Of a stretch of DNA of 64,000 bases, positions 35,440 through 45,291 are shown one piece after another. The position numbers and the translations under genes are program-made. Source of the stretch: Pseudomonas trivialis (GTDB taxonomy: Bacteria; Pseudomonadota; Gammaproteobacteria; Pseudomonadales; Pseudomonadaceae); the NCBI RefSeq assembly GCF_001439805.1, contig NZ_JYLK01000013.1, forward strand, positions 124,001 through 188,000, given 5' to 3'. The number at the start of each line of letters is the position of its first letter. Position 1 is the first letter of the stretch. The notes below the pieces were generated by a model. That model was not told the origin of the DNA. It saw only the letters and a list, made by a program, of their open reading frames with translations, and made no database searches.

Positions 35440-36903
35440 TCACTCCTTGGGAAAAGTCACCCCGTCCCACCCCCCACCCAGCGCCGCGATCAACTGAACG
35501 CTCGCCACCAACCGTGTTTGCAGCAACGTCAACACCGTCCGCTCATTACTCAGCGCGGTCGCCTGCACCGTCACCACATCCAGATACGCAATCAACCCCG
35601 CCTTGTATTGATTCTGCGTCAACCGCAGCGACTCACGCGCGGCGTCCAGCGCTTCGTTGCTGACCACCGCCTCGTCTTCCAGCACCTTGAGCTGCACCAT
35701 GTAGTTTTCCACTTCACGGAAACCATCCAGCACCGTCTGGCGATACTTGGCCACGGTCTCGTCGTAGGACGCCACGGTGCGATCAACCTCGGCCGAACGC
35801 TGCCCGCCGTCGAACAGGGTCATCGCAAGCTTGGGCCCCACCGACCAGAAGCGGTTCGGCAGGCTGATCCAGTCGGCATAGGTACTGCTGGTATACCCGC
35901 CCGCCAGACTCAGGCTCAAGTCCGGGTAGTAGGCGGCCTTGGCCACGCCGATATTGGCGTTGGCGGCGATCACCGAGCGTTCGGCCGAGGCGATGTCCGG
36001 GCGGCGTTCGAGCAGTTGCGAGGGCAGGCTCACGGGGATTTGCGGCAACGCTGGAATGTCCTTGCTCACTGCCAGGTTGAAGTTGGCCGGGGCCTCGCCG
36101 ATCAGCACGGCGATGGCGTTTTCCAGTTGCGCGCGCTGCCAGATCAGGTCGATCAAGCTGGCCTGGGTGGTTTTGAGTTGGGTTTGTGCCTGGGCGACCG
36201 CGTCCTTGCCGGAAATGCCGGCGCGGTATTGGTTTTCGGTCATCTGCAACGAGCGCTGATAGGTATCCAGCGTGGCTTGCAGCAGGCGCGTCTGTTCATC
36301 CATCACGCGCACTTGCAGGTAGCTCTGCACCAGCTCCGATTGTTGGCTCAGGCGCATCGCGGCAAGGTCCGCGGCGCTGGCTTCGGCGCTGGCTTCGTTG
36401 GCTTCCAGGCCACGGCGCAGCTTGCCCCACACGTCTGCCTCCCAGCTCACGCCCAACTGCGCGTTCAGGGTGTCGCGGATACCGCTGCTGGAACTGCTCA
36501 GACTTGCGCTGCTGCTGCCGGTGCCCTGGCTCGCGCGGGTCTTGCCGACACTCAGGTCGACGCTGGGGTAAAACGCGCCACGGGCGCTGCGCACCAGCGA
36601 CTGGGCCTGACGGAAACGTGCTTCAGCCTGGGCCACGGTCTGGTTGGAGGTGTTGAGGCGCAGCACCAGGTCATTCAACTGGCGGTCGCCGTACAACTCC
36701 CACCAGGCGCCACGGGCCAGGGCGTCGCTTGGCGTGGCCTGGCGCCAGCCCTGGGCTTCCTTGAACTGGGCCGGCTCGATCACCTCCGGGCGTTTGTAAT
36801 CGGGGCCAATGGCACACGCGCTGAGCAACAGGCCACACAGCAAAAGGCTCGCCACGCGAGCCCCACGGAACATGGCGCATTGGGCAAACGTTGAATCGGT
36901 CAT
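35440..36903 (-). CDS. opmB: RND efflux outer-membrane lipoprotein (OprM/NodT family)
   Basis: Protein of 487 residues with a lipoprotein signal peptide ending in LLSAC (lipidated Cys30), followed by IGPDYKRPEV, typical of the OprM/NodT channel family. Two copies of the outer-membrane efflux repeat are visible, with characteristic YRAGISGKDAVAQAQTQL and YKAGLIAYLDVVTVQ segments. It would form the trimeric outer-membrane duct for MuxABC. The ATG overlaps the muxC stop by 4 bp; a second Met at codon 11 would give a 20-residue signal peptide and is a possible alternative start. Confidence 0.9.
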   Translation of the reverse strand: MTDSTFAQCAMFRGARVASLLLCGLLLSACAIGPDYKRPEVIEPAQFKEAQGWRQATPSDALARGAWWELYGDRQLNDLVLRLNTSNQTVAQAEARFRQAQSLVRSARGAFYPSVDLSVGKTRASQGTGSSSASLSSSSSGIRDTLNAQLGVSWEADVWGKLRRGLEANEASAEASAADLAAMRLSQQSELVQSYLQVRVMDEQTRLLQATLDTYQRSLQMTENQYRAGISGKDAVAQAQTQLKTTQASLIDLIWQRAQLENAIAVLIGEAPANFNLAVSKDIPALPQIPVSLPSQLLERRPDIASAERSVIAANANIGVAKAAYYPDLSLSLAGGYTSSTYADWISLPNRFWSVGPKLAMTLFDGGQRSAEVDRTVASYDETVAKYRQTVLDGFREVENYMVQLKVLEDEAVVSNEALDAARESLRLTQNQYKAGLIAYLDVVTVQATALSNERTVLTLLQTRLVASVQLIAALGGGWDGVTFPKE

Positions 36904-39900
36904 AGCGCAGAGTCCAGGGCAGCATCGGTGCGCACGCCACGCCAGGCGTTGAAACGGTGGCGTGCGCGGTCGAGATAGAGGTAGACCACCGGGGTGGTGT
37001 AAAGGGTCAGGACCTGGCTGAATACCAGGCCGCCGATGATGGTCAGGCCCAGCGGGTGGCGCATTTCCGCACCGTCGCCAGTGCCCAGCAACAAGGGCAA
37101 GGCACCGAGGATGGCCGCCAGGGTGGTCATCAGAATCGGCCGCAGCCGCAGCAGGCAGGCGCTGCGAATCGACTCCAGCGGACCCAGGCCGTCGTTGCGC
37201 TCCAGCTGCAACGCCAGGTCGATCATCAAAATCGCGTTCTTCTTCACCACGCCGATCAGCAGGAACAACCCGAGCAGGGAGATCAGGCTGAACTCGCCTC
37301 CTGTGAGATAGATGGCAAGCATGGCGCCGACCCCGGCCGATGGCAGCGTCGAGAGAATCGTCAGCGGGTGAATGTAGCTCTCATACAGAATGCCCAGCAC
37401 CAGGTACACCGCCACCAGCGCGCCGAGGATCATGAACGGCTGCCCCTTCTGCGTGGCGGCAAAGGCATCGGCGGTGCCGGCCATCTTGGCGATCACGTCC
37501 TCGGGCAAGCCGACCTTGGCAATCGCCCGCTCAATCGCAGCCGTACCCTGCTCCACCGTGACCCCGGGGGCCATGTCAAAGGCGATGTTTTCCGACGCGA
37601 ACTGGCCTTCGTGGCTGACCCGATCATTGGCCAGGCTGTTTTCGTAATGGGCAATGGTCGACAACGGCACCCGTGCGCCATCGGCGGTGATCACCTGCAT
37701 CTGGTTGAGGGTGATCGGGTCCTGGGCATATTTGGGGTTGACCTCCATCACCACCTGATACTGGTTGAGGCTGTCATAGATGGTGGAAATCTGCCGCTGG
37801 CTGTAGGCGTTGTTGAGCACCGCCGTGACCATGTCCATGTCGATGCCCAGGCGTTTGGCCTGATCACGGTCGACAATCAGCGTGACCTGCGCAGCCCCCC
37901 GGCCCTCACGGGCATCGATGGCGGTCAGCTCGGGCAACGCCCGCATGGCGGCAACCACTTTCGGGTACCACAGGCGCAACGCGGCAAGATCGCCACTTTG
38001 CAGGATGTAGGAATATTGCGCGCTGGTCTGGTCGCGACCGCCGCCAAATTGCAGGTCCTGGTCGGCCATCAGGAACAGGCGTCCGCCCGGCACCAGCGGC
38101 ACGTCCTTGCGCAGGCGCTCGATCACCGCCTGGGCGGACACCTTGCGCTCGGCAATCGGCTTGAGGCGCACCAGCATCACCGCGTTGTTGGTGCCGTTGT
38201 TGCCGCCGATAAAGCCGGCCACGCTGAGCACCGCCGGGTCGTTGAGCACCGCCTTGCGGAAGGTCTCCATCTTCGGCTGCATCACGCTGAACGACAGGCC
38301 GTCATCACCGCGCACGAAGCCGATCAACTGGCCGGTGTCCTGCTGGGGCATGAAGGTCTTGGGCACCACCACGTACAGCGCGACGTTTACGCCGATGGTC
38401 AGCAGCAGGCTGAGCAGGGTAAGACGCCGATGGCGCAGCACCCAGTCCAGGCTGCTGGCGTAACCGGCCACCATGCGGTCGTTGACCTTCTGGCTCCAGC
38501 GCTGCAGCCCGGTCATGCGGCCCTTGACCTGGGGTTTGAGCCAGCGTGCGCAGAGCATCGGGGTCAGGGTCAGCGAGACGATCAGCGACACAATGATCGC
38601 CGCCGACAGGGTGATCGAAAACTCACGAAACAGGCTGGTGACGATGCCGCCCATGAACAGGATGGAAAGGAACACCGCCACCAGCGACACGTTCATCGAC
38701 AGCAGGGTAAAGCCCACTTCCTCGGCGCCCAGGTACGCCGCCTTCATCGGCGGTACCCCTTCGTCGATATGCCGGGAGATGTTCTCCAGCACCACGATGG
38801 CATCGTCCACCACCAGGCCGGTGGCGAGGATCAACGCCATCAGCGAAAAATTGTTCAGCGAGAACCCGTACAGGTACATCACTGCAAAGGTGCCCACCAG
38901 CGACACCGGCACCGCCAGGGTCGGGATCAGCGACGCGCGGAAATTGCCGAGAAACAGGTACACCACCAGAATCACCAGGCCTACCGCGATCAGCAGGGTC
39001 ATCTCGGCTTCATGCAGGGTGGCGGTAATCACCGGCGAGCGATCCATGGCCAGGCTGAGCTTGACGCTGGACGGCAACACCGCCTGCAACGCCGGCAACT
39101 GCGCCTTGATCTGCCTGACCGTCTCGATGATGTTGGCGCCGGACTGGCGGTTGATCACCAGCAGCACCGCCGAATCGTTGTTGAAGAAGCCACTGTTGTA
39201 GCGGTCTTCGACGCCATCGGTGATCTTCGCCACGTCCGACAGGCGCAGGGCCGCGCCATTCTGGTAGCGAATCAGCAGCGGCTCGTAGTCCTTGGCTTTT
39301 TCCAGCTGGTCGTTGGCCTGGATCTGCCAGTTGCGCTGGCTGTCTTCCAGCGAGCCCTTGGGCCGGCGCTGGTTGGCATTGGCAATGGTGTTGCGCACAT
39401 CGTCCAGGGCCACGCCGTACTGGTCGAGGGCCTTGGGTTGCAGTTCGATGCGCACCGCCGGCAGCGAACTGCCGCCGATCTGCACTTCGCCCACACCGGG
39501 CACCTGAGACAGGCTTTGCGAGAGGATGGTCGAGGCCAGATCGTAAAGCTGGCCCTTCTGCAACACGTCCGAGGTCAGCGACAGCACCATGACCGGCGCC
39601 TGGGACGGGTTGATCTTCTTGTAGGTGGGCATGCTGCGCATGCCGCTGGGCAGCAGGTTGCGCGACGCATTGATGGCAGCCTGCACTTCCCTTGCCGCGC
39701 CGTTGATATCGCGGTCGGCGTCGAACGCCAGGATCACCCGGGTGGACCCCTGACTGGACGAACTGCTCATGGTGGTGATGCCGGCAATCGAGCCGAAGGA
39801 GCGCTCCAGCGGCGTGGCCACGGTGGACGCCATCACTTCGGGGCTGGCTCCGGGCAGGCTGGCCGACACCACGATCACCGGGAAGTCGATCTGCGGCAAG

Positions 39901-40007
39901 GGCGACACCGGCAGCAGGTTGAAGCTGACACCGCCCAGCAACATGATCGCCAGGCTCAGCAGCAGCGTGGCGACCGGCCGGCGAATGAAAGGTCCGGACA
40001 GGTTCAT
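36900..40007 (-). CDS. muxC: RND efflux transporter subunit MuxC (MdtC-like)
   Basis: Protein of 1035 residues with the RND architecture: TM1 near the N-terminus, a large periplasmic loop, TM2-6, a second loop and TM7-12. The proton-relay aspartates are in TM4, GLVVDDAIVVLENI, and the relay lysine in IGVVKKNAILMIDLAL. The N-terminus MNLSGPFIRRPVATLLLSLA is of the MdtC/MuxC type. It works as a heteromultimer with MuxB. The gene overlaps both neighbours by 4 bp, so the four genes form one translationally coupled operon. Confidence 0.92.
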   Translation of the reverse strand: MNLSGPFIRRPVATLLLSLAIMLLGGVSFNLLPVSPLPQIDFPVIVVSASLPGASPEVMASTVATPLERSFGSIAGITTMSSSSSQGSTRVILAFDADRDINGAAREVQAAINASRNLLPSGMRSMPTYKKINPSQAPVMVLSLTSDVLQKGQLYDLASTILSQSLSQVPGVGEVQIGGSSLPAVRIELQPKALDQYGVALDDVRNTIANANQRRPKGSLEDSQRNWQIQANDQLEKAKDYEPLLIRYQNGAALRLSDVAKITDGVEDRYNSGFFNNDSAVLLVINRQSGANIIETVRQIKAQLPALQAVLPSSVKLSLAMDRSPVITATLHEAEMTLLIAVGLVILVVYLFLGNFRASLIPTLAVPVSLVGTFAVMYLYGFSLNNFSLMALILATGLVVDDAIVVLENISRHIDEGVPPMKAAYLGAEEVGFTLLSMNVSLVAVFLSILFMGGIVTSLFREFSITLSAAIIVSLIVSLTLTPMLCARWLKPQVKGRMTGLQRWSQKVNDRMVAGYASSLDWVLRHRRLTLLSLLLTIGVNVALYVVVPKTFMPQQDTGQLIGFVRGDDGLSFSVMQPKMETFRKAVLNDPAVLSVAGFIGGNNGTNNAVMLVRLKPIAERKVSAQAVIERLRKDVPLVPGGRLFLMADQDLQFGGGRDQTSAQYSYILQSGDLAALRLWYPKVVAAMRALPELTAIDAREGRGAAQVTLIVDRDQAKRLGIDMDMVTAVLNNAYSQRQISTIYDSLNQYQVVMEVNPKYAQDPITLNQMQVITADGARVPLSTIAHYENSLANDRVSHEGQFASENIAFDMAPGVTVEQGTAAIERAIAKVGLPEDVIAKMAGTADAFAATQKGQPFMILGALVAVYLVLGILYESYIHPLTILSTLPSAGVGAMLAIYLTGGEFSLISLLGLFLLIGVVKKNAILMIDLALQLERNDGLGPLESIRSACLLRLRPILMTTLAAILGALPLLLGTGDGAEMRHPLGLTIIGGLVFSQVLTLYTTPVVYLYLDRARHRFNAWRGVRTDAALDSAL

Positions 40008-43000
40008 GGCTCAACCGGCTCCAGGCGTTGCGGCTCTTTGCGCCAACGCCGTCCCAGACGATCGAAGTACAGGTAGATCACCGGCGTGGTGAACAGCGTC
40101 AACACCTGGCTCACCAGCAGGCCGCCGACCATCACCAGGCCCAGGGGCTGGCGCAACTCGGCGCCGGAACCGCTGGCGAGCATCAGCGGCACCGCACCGA
40201 ACAGCGCGGCCAGGGTGGTCATCAGGATCGGCCGGAAACGCAACAGCGCCGCCTGATAAATCGCCGTCTGCGGGTCAAGGCCCTGGTTGCGTTCGGCGTC
40301 GAGGGCGAAGTCGATCATCATGATCGCGTTCTTCTTCACGATACCGATCAGCAAAATGATGCCGATGATCGCGATCATGCCCAGGTCATTGCCGCTGAGC
40401 AGCAAGGCGAGCAGCGCCCCCACTGCTGCCGAAGGCAGGGTCGAGAGAATGGTGATCGGGTGGATATAGCTCTCGTACAACACGCCAAGCACGATGTACA
40501 TGGTGACCACCGCCGCCAGGATCAGCAGCAGGGTGCTCGACAGCGATGCCTCGAACGCCTGGGCCGCGCCCTGGAACCGGGTCTGCACGCCCACCGGCAT
40601 GCCGATGTCCTTCTGCGTCTGGTTGATCAGCTCCACGCCTTTGCCCAACGCGACGCCAGGCGCCAGGTTGAACGACATCATCACCGCCGGGAACTGGCCG
40701 ATGTGCGCAATCGCCAACTGCGCCTGGCGCTGTTCCACACGGGCCAGGCTCGACAGCCGCACCTGGCCGCCATCGGTGGTTTTCACGTGGATCTGGTTCA
40801 GCGCCTCCGGCCCAAGGGTTTCGCCGGACTGGGCCTGCAACACCACACGGTACTGACTGGCCTGGGTGTAGATGGTCGAGATCTGCCGCTGGCCGAAGGC
40901 GTCATACAGTGCGTCGGTAATGGTCGACACGCTGACACCCAGGCGCGAGGCCGCATCGCGGTCGATCACCAGATACACCTGCAGGCCCTTGTCCTGCAGG
41001 TCGCTGGCGACGTCGGTCAACTCCGGCAACTGGCTGAGCGCCTGCACCAGCTTGCCGCTCCACAGCGCCAGCAGCTCGGCGTCCGGGGACGACATGCTGA
41101 ACTGGTATTGGGTGCGGCTGACGCGATCTTCGATGGTCAGGTCCTGCACGGGCTGCATGAACAGGCGAATGCCCACCAGCGTGTCGATCTGTGGTTGCAG
41201 GCGCGCGATCACCTCGGTCGCACTCAGGTCACGTACGGCGTGGGGCTTGAGGTTGATCAGCAAACGGCCACTGTTGAGCGTGGCGTTGTCACCGTCCACC
41301 CCGATATAGGACGACAGGCTTTCCACAGAGGGGTCGGCCAGGATGATTTTGGCCAGTTCCTGTTGGCGCTGGCTCATGGCGGCAAACGAAATCGACTGCG
41401 GCGCCTCTGAGACACCCTGGATCACCCCGGTGTCCTGCACCGGGAAAAAGCCCTTGGGCACCACCAGGTACAGCACCACGGTGAGGCCCAGAGTCGCGAT
41501 GGCCACCAGCAGGGTCAGCGGCTGGTGCCTGAGCACCCATTGCAGCATGCGCGCGTAACCGTTGATCAGCCAGTCGATCCAGGCGCCGCTGGCCTTGTAG
41601 AAACGGCTTTGCTCCGCCTCCTCGGGCTCGCGCTTGAGCAAGCGTGCGCACATCATTGGCGTGAGAGTGAGCGAGACCACCAGGGAAATCAGGATTGCCA
41701 CCGCCAGGGTGATGGCGAACTCGCGAAACAGCCGCCCCACCACGTCCGCCATGAACAGCAGCGGAATCAACACGGCGATCAGCGACAGGGTCAGGGAAAT
41801 CAGGGTGAAGCCGATCTGCCGCGCGCCCTTGAGCGCCGCCGCCATGGGCGTCTCCCCTTCCTCGATATAGCGCGCGATGTTTTCCAGCATCACGATAGCG
41901 TCGTCCACGACGAAGCCGGTGGCGATGGTCAGGGCCATCAGCGTCAGGTTGTTGATGGAGAACCCGGCCAGGTACATCACGCCAAAGGTGCCGATCAGCG
42001 ACAGCGGCACGGCAATCGACGGAATTATGGTCGCACTGACCCTGCGCAGAAACAGGAACGTGACCATCACCACCAGAGCGATGGCAATCAGCAATTCATG
42101 TTGCACGTCGGTGACGGACGCGCGGATGGTCTGGGTGCGGTCGGTGAGCACCGCCACATCCAGGCCGGCCGGCAGGTTGTCGGTAATGCTCGGCAGCAGC
42201 GCCTTGATGCGGTCGACCACCTCGATTACGTTGGCGCCCGGTTGGCGCTGGATATTGAGCAGCACGGCCTGGTTTTCATTGGCCCAGGCGGCAAGGCGTT
42301 CGTTTTCGGCGCCGTCGACGATCTGTGCCACATCCTTGAGGCGCAACGGCGCGCCATTGTTGTAGGCGAGGATCAACTCGGCGTATTGCTGGGGCGAGAC
42401 CAGTTGATCGTTGGCGTCGAGCATCGACACCCGCGTGGGGCCGTCGAAGTTGCCCTTGGGCTGGTTGACGTTGGACGCGGCGATCAGGGTGCGCACATCC
42501 GACAGGTTCAGGCCGTTGGCCGCCAGGGCCTCGGGGTTGACCTTGATGCGCACGGCCTGGCGCTGGCCGCCAGCGATGCTGACCATGCCGACGCCGCTGA
42601 TCTGCGCAATCTTTTGCGCCATGCGGGTGTCGACCAGGTCGTTGAGCTTGGGCAGCAGCATGGTCCTGGAGGTGATCGCCAAGGTCAGCACGGGAGTGTC
42701 CGCCGGGTTGACCTTGTTGTACACCGGCGGCGCCGGCAGGTCCTTGGGCAACAGGTTGGTGGCGGCGTTGATCGCGGCCTGCACCTGTTGCTCGGCGACA
42801 TCCATGTTGATATCGAGGTTGAAGCGCAGGGTCAGCACCGAGGCGCCGCCGGAGCTGGTGGACGCCATCTGCGTAAGGCCGGGCATTTGCCCGAACTGGC
42901 GCTCAAGCGGTGCGGTGACCGCGCTGGTCATCACGTCGGGGCTGGCGCCGGGGTACAGGGTCATCACCCGGATCGTCGGGTAATCCACCTGGGGCAAGGC

Positions 43001-43105
43001 CGATACCGGCAGCAGCCGGTACGCGATGATGCCGGCCAGGACGATGGCCAGCATGCTCAGCGTGGTGGCGACCGGGCGAAGAATAAACAGCCGCGACAGG
43101 TTCAT
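40004..43105 (-). CDS. muxB: RND efflux transporter subunit MuxB (MdtB-like)
   Basis: Protein of 1033 residues, paralogue of the downstream MuxC with the same 12-helix RND plan. TM4 carries GFVVDDAIVMLENI and TM10 carries IGIVKKNAIMMIDFAL. The periplasmic docking and porter domains are complete. The operon order adaptor-MuxB-MuxC-outer-membrane channel matches muxABC-opmB of P. aeruginosa and mdtABC of E. coli, which export novobiocin, macrolides, bile salts and similar compounds. No local regulator is encoded next to it. Confidence 0.92.
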   Translation of the reverse strand: MNLSRLFILRPVATTLSMLAIVLAGIIAYRLLPVSALPQVDYPTIRVMTLYPGASPDVMTSAVTAPLERQFGQMPGLTQMASTSSGGASVLTLRFNLDINMDVAEQQVQAAINAATNLLPKDLPAPPVYNKVNPADTPVLTLAITSRTMLLPKLNDLVDTRMAQKIAQISGVGMVSIAGGQRQAVRIKVNPEALAANGLNLSDVRTLIAASNVNQPKGNFDGPTRVSMLDANDQLVSPQQYAELILAYNNGAPLRLKDVAQIVDGAENERLAAWANENQAVLLNIQRQPGANVIEVVDRIKALLPSITDNLPAGLDVAVLTDRTQTIRASVTDVQHELLIAIALVVMVTFLFLRRVSATIIPSIAVPLSLIGTFGVMYLAGFSINNLTLMALTIATGFVVDDAIVMLENIARYIEEGETPMAAALKGARQIGFTLISLTLSLIAVLIPLLFMADVVGRLFREFAITLAVAILISLVVSLTLTPMMCARLLKREPEEAEQSRFYKASGAWIDWLINGYARMLQWVLRHQPLTLLVAIATLGLTVVLYLVVPKGFFPVQDTGVIQGVSEAPQSISFAAMSQRQQELAKIILADPSVESLSSYIGVDGDNATLNSGRLLINLKPHAVRDLSATEVIARLQPQIDTLVGIRLFMQPVQDLTIEDRVSRTQYQFSMSSPDAELLALWSGKLVQALSQLPELTDVASDLQDKGLQVYLVIDRDAASRLGVSVSTITDALYDAFGQRQISTIYTQASQYRVVLQAQSGETLGPEALNQIHVKTTDGGQVRLSSLARVEQRQAQLAIAHIGQFPAVMMSFNLAPGVALGKGVELINQTQKDIGMPVGVQTRFQGAAQAFEASLSSTLLLILAAVVTMYIVLGVLYESYIHPITILSTLPSAAVGALLALLLSGNDLGMIAIIGIILLIGIVKKNAIMMIDFALDAERNQGLDPQTAIYQAALLRFRPILMTTLAALFGAVPLMLASGSGAELRQPLGLVMVGGLLVSQVLTLFTTPVIYLYFDRLGRRWRKEPQRLEPVEP

Positions 43106-44400
43106 GAACCGACCTTTTGCGCCTTGCCGGCGTTAACGCCGCTCTCGGTTTTGGCCGCCGGTTTGCCTTGCAGGTGTTCGGTGGGGGTGGTGGGCACTTC
43201 GGCGCTGTCGTTGACCACTTCGATTTCGCTGCCATCCTTGAGCCGGTCGGTGCCTTCCATGACCACGCGGTCGCCGGCTTTCAGGCCCTCTTTGATCACC
43301 GTGTTGTCGCCGTCGGTATCGCCGACCACCAGCGGCTGGACCTTGACCTTTTTGTCGCCATCGAGCACGTAGACGAAGGTCCCGTTGTTGCCGAACTGGA
43401 TCGCGGCGGACGGCGCCAACACCACGTCGCGCAGGGTGTCGGCCAGCAGGTGCACGTTGACGAACTGGTTGGGAAACAGTGCCTGATCCCTGTTATCGAA
43501 GCGCGCCTTGAATTTCAGGGTACCGGTGGTGACGTCGATCTGGTTGTCCAGGCTTTGCAGTACGCCAACCGCCTGTTTCTTCATGTCGCCACGGTCCCAG
43601 GCCTCCACCGGCAGCTTGTTGCCTGCGTGGTAGCGGGTCAGCACGGTATCCAGGGTATTTTCCGGCAGGGTGAAGGCCACACTGATCGGCTGGGTCTGGG
43701 TGATCACCGCCAGGGCGGTGGTGTCGTTGGCCGCAACGAGGTTGCCGACGTCGAGCTGGCGCAGACCGACACGCCCGGCAATTGGTGCGCGGATTTTGGT
43801 GAATTCGAGGTTGAGCTTTGCATCATCCACCGCGCCCTGATTGGTCTTGACCGTGCCCTGGTATTGCAGGACCAGCGCTTCGGCGGTGTCCAGGGTCTGT
43901 TTGGCGATGCTGTCCTGTTTATACAGGTCGCGATAGCGCTGCACGTCAACCTGGGCGTTTTTCAACTGCGCCTGGTTCTGCAGCAGTGTGCCCTGAGCCT
44001 GCAGCAACGCATTCTGGTAGCTGCGCGGGTCAATTTCCGCCAACAGGTCGCCGGCCTTGACCATCTGCCCCTCTTCAAAGGCGATCTTGACCAGCTCCCC
44101 ACCGACCCGGCTGCGCACATTGATGGTGTTGAGCGCGGTGACCGTACCCAACGCCTTGTAGTACACCGGGAACTCCCCCAGCACCGCCGGCGCCACACGC
44201 ACCGGCACCGGCCCGGTGGACCCGCCGAAGCCCGGGCGCGCCATGCCGGTTTTGCCGGTGTGCCCGGCCGCTGCGTCCTTGTGGGCGCTATTGGCGGGCC
44301 AGAATTTCCAGCACAGGCCAGCGATGACCAGCAGCACAAGCAGACCGAACAGCCAGCGGCGGGAGTTGCGTGGGGAGGATTGCATGGAGTGATCAACCAT
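43102..44400 (-). CDS. muxA: RND efflux periplasmic adaptor MuxA (MdtA-like)
   Basis: Protein of 432 residues: an N-terminal signal anchor (WLFGLLVLLVIAGLCWKFW, about 15-33), a lipoyl half-motif (VRSRVGGELVKIAFEEGQMV), a helical hairpin, the second lipoyl half (IRAPIAGRVGLRQLDVGNLV) and beta-barrel and membrane-proximal domains. It links the inner-membrane pump to OpmB. The ATG at 44400 is used; ATG at 44385 is also possible, and neither has a strong ribosome site. First gene of the operon; the 235-bp upstream region holds a long inverted repeat and the tpx terminator. Confidence 0.9.
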   Translation of the reverse strand: MVDHSMQSSPRNSRRWLFGLLVLLVIAGLCWKFWPANSAHKDAAAGHTGKTGMARPGFGGSTGPVPVRVAPAVLGEFPVYYKALGTVTALNTINVRSRVGGELVKIAFEEGQMVKAGDLLAEIDPRSYQNALLQAQGTLLQNQAQLKNAQVDVQRYRDLYKQDSIAKQTLDTAEALVLQYQGTVKTNQGAVDDAKLNLEFTKIRAPIAGRVGLRQLDVGNLVAANDTTALAVITQTQPISVAFTLPENTLDTVLTRYHAGNKLPVEAWDRGDMKKQAVGVLQSLDNQIDVTTGTLKFKARFDNRDQALFPNQFVNVHLLADTLRDVVLAPSAAIQFGNNGTFVYVLDGDKKVKVQPLVVGDTDGDNTVIKEGLKAGDRVVMEGTDRLKDGSEIEVVNDSAEVPTTPTEHLQGKPAAKTESGVNAGKAQKVGS

Positions 44401-44507
44401 TGGGCGCGAGAGCTTCTTCTTTGGGAGGCTGAAAGATAAGCACTGGGGCGGCTTAAGAAAAGCGCCTTTACCGGCTATTTACCTTGGGCTTACACGTTTT
44501 AACGGCT

Positions 44508-44541
44508 GCAGCTTAGTCCATTCGCTAGTTCGCTAAGCTGC
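44508..44541. repeat. 9-bp perfect inverted repeat upstream of muxA
   Basis: GCAGCTTAG (44508-44516) and CTAAGCTGC (44533-44541) are separated by 16 bases; centre to centre is 25 bp. It lies about 110-140 bp before muxA and between tpx and mux. It could be a dimeric regulator operator or an RNA hairpin after tpx read-through. No U-tract follows on either strand. Confidence 0.5.
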
Positions 44542-44553
44542 TGACGCTCAAAT

Positions 44554-44574
44554 AAAAACGGCCTGGACGAGGCC
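44554..44574 (-). terminator. Rho-independent terminator of tpx
   Basis: On the minus strand a GGCCT/AGGCC stem with a five-base loop is followed by a run of five U residues after one G. It begins about 60 bp after the tpx stop codon. Confidence 0.6.
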
Positions 44575-44635
44575 AGACCGCAAACATGTATCCGATGTGT
44601 TACTGCGAGGTGCAGTAATGTGCCGAAACAGTTAC

Positions 44636-45136
44636 TTACTTCAAAACAGCCAGGGCGGCTTCGTAGTTTGGCTCCTGGCCAATTTCCGCAACCAGTTCGC
44701 TGTGCAACACTTTGTCGTTTTCATCCAGTACCACCACGGCACGAGCGGTCAGGCTGCGCAGTGGGCCGTCGGTGATATCGACACCGTAGTCCTGGGAGAA
44801 GGCAGCGCTGCGGAAATCCGACAGGCTTTTCACGTTTTCCAGGCCTTCGGAACCGCAGAAACGCGCCTGGGCGAACGGCAGGTCGGAGGAAATGCACAGC
44901 ACCACGGTGTTGCTCAGGTCGTTGGCCTGGGCATTGAACTTGCGCACCGAGGTGGCGCAGGTCGGGGTATCGACGCTTGGGAAGATATTCAACACTTTGC
45001 GCTTGCCGGCGAAGGAAGCCAGGGTGGCATCCGACAGGTCGCCGGCGGTCAGGGTGAAGTCGGGCGCCTGGGAACCGGCTTGTGGCAGTTCGCCTTCAAC
45101 CTGGACCGGGTTACCTTTGAGAGTGACTTGAGCCAT
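44636..45136 (-). CDS. tpx: Thiol peroxidase (lipid hydroperoxide peroxidase), atypical 2-Cys peroxiredoxin
   Basis: Protein of 166 residues, the standard Tpx size. Peroxidatic Cys in SVDTPTCATSVRKF and resolving Cys in ARFCGSEG. It reduces alkyl and lipid hydroperoxides using thioredoxin. The ATG at 45136 follows AAGGA (minus strand) nine bases upstream; the frame runs further upstream without similarity. Monocistronic, with its own terminator, divergent from the glycosyltransferase gene. Confidence 0.95.
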   Translation of the reverse strand: MAQVTLKGNPVQVEGELPQAGSQAPDFTLTAGDLSDATLASFAGKRKVLNIFPSVDTPTCATSVRKFNAQANDLSNTVVLCISSDLPFAQARFCGSEGLENVKSLSDFRSAAFSQDYGVDITDGPLRSLTARAVVVLDENDKVLHSELVAEIGQEPNYEAALAVLK

Positions 45137-45225
45137 GAACGAAATCCTTATGCGGGTTTGATGAAACAAATTCGAGAGGCCGAAGTTAACCACAAAGTGC
45201 CGCCGCTACCTACCCCGCAGGCAAA

Positions 45226-45254
45226 TTGTCATCACACCGGGTTGTGGTTTAATT
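45226..45254 (+). promoter_or_regulatory. Candidate promoter of the glycosyltransferase gene
   Basis: TTGTCA (45226-45231) and TTAATT (45249-45254) are spaced by 17 bp, 37 bp before the proposed TTG start. The -10 is a poor match, so this is tentative. Confidence 0.33.
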
Positions 45255-45291
45255 GCACGCTTTTTGCCCACCCCTTTTCAGGAACCCGCCC

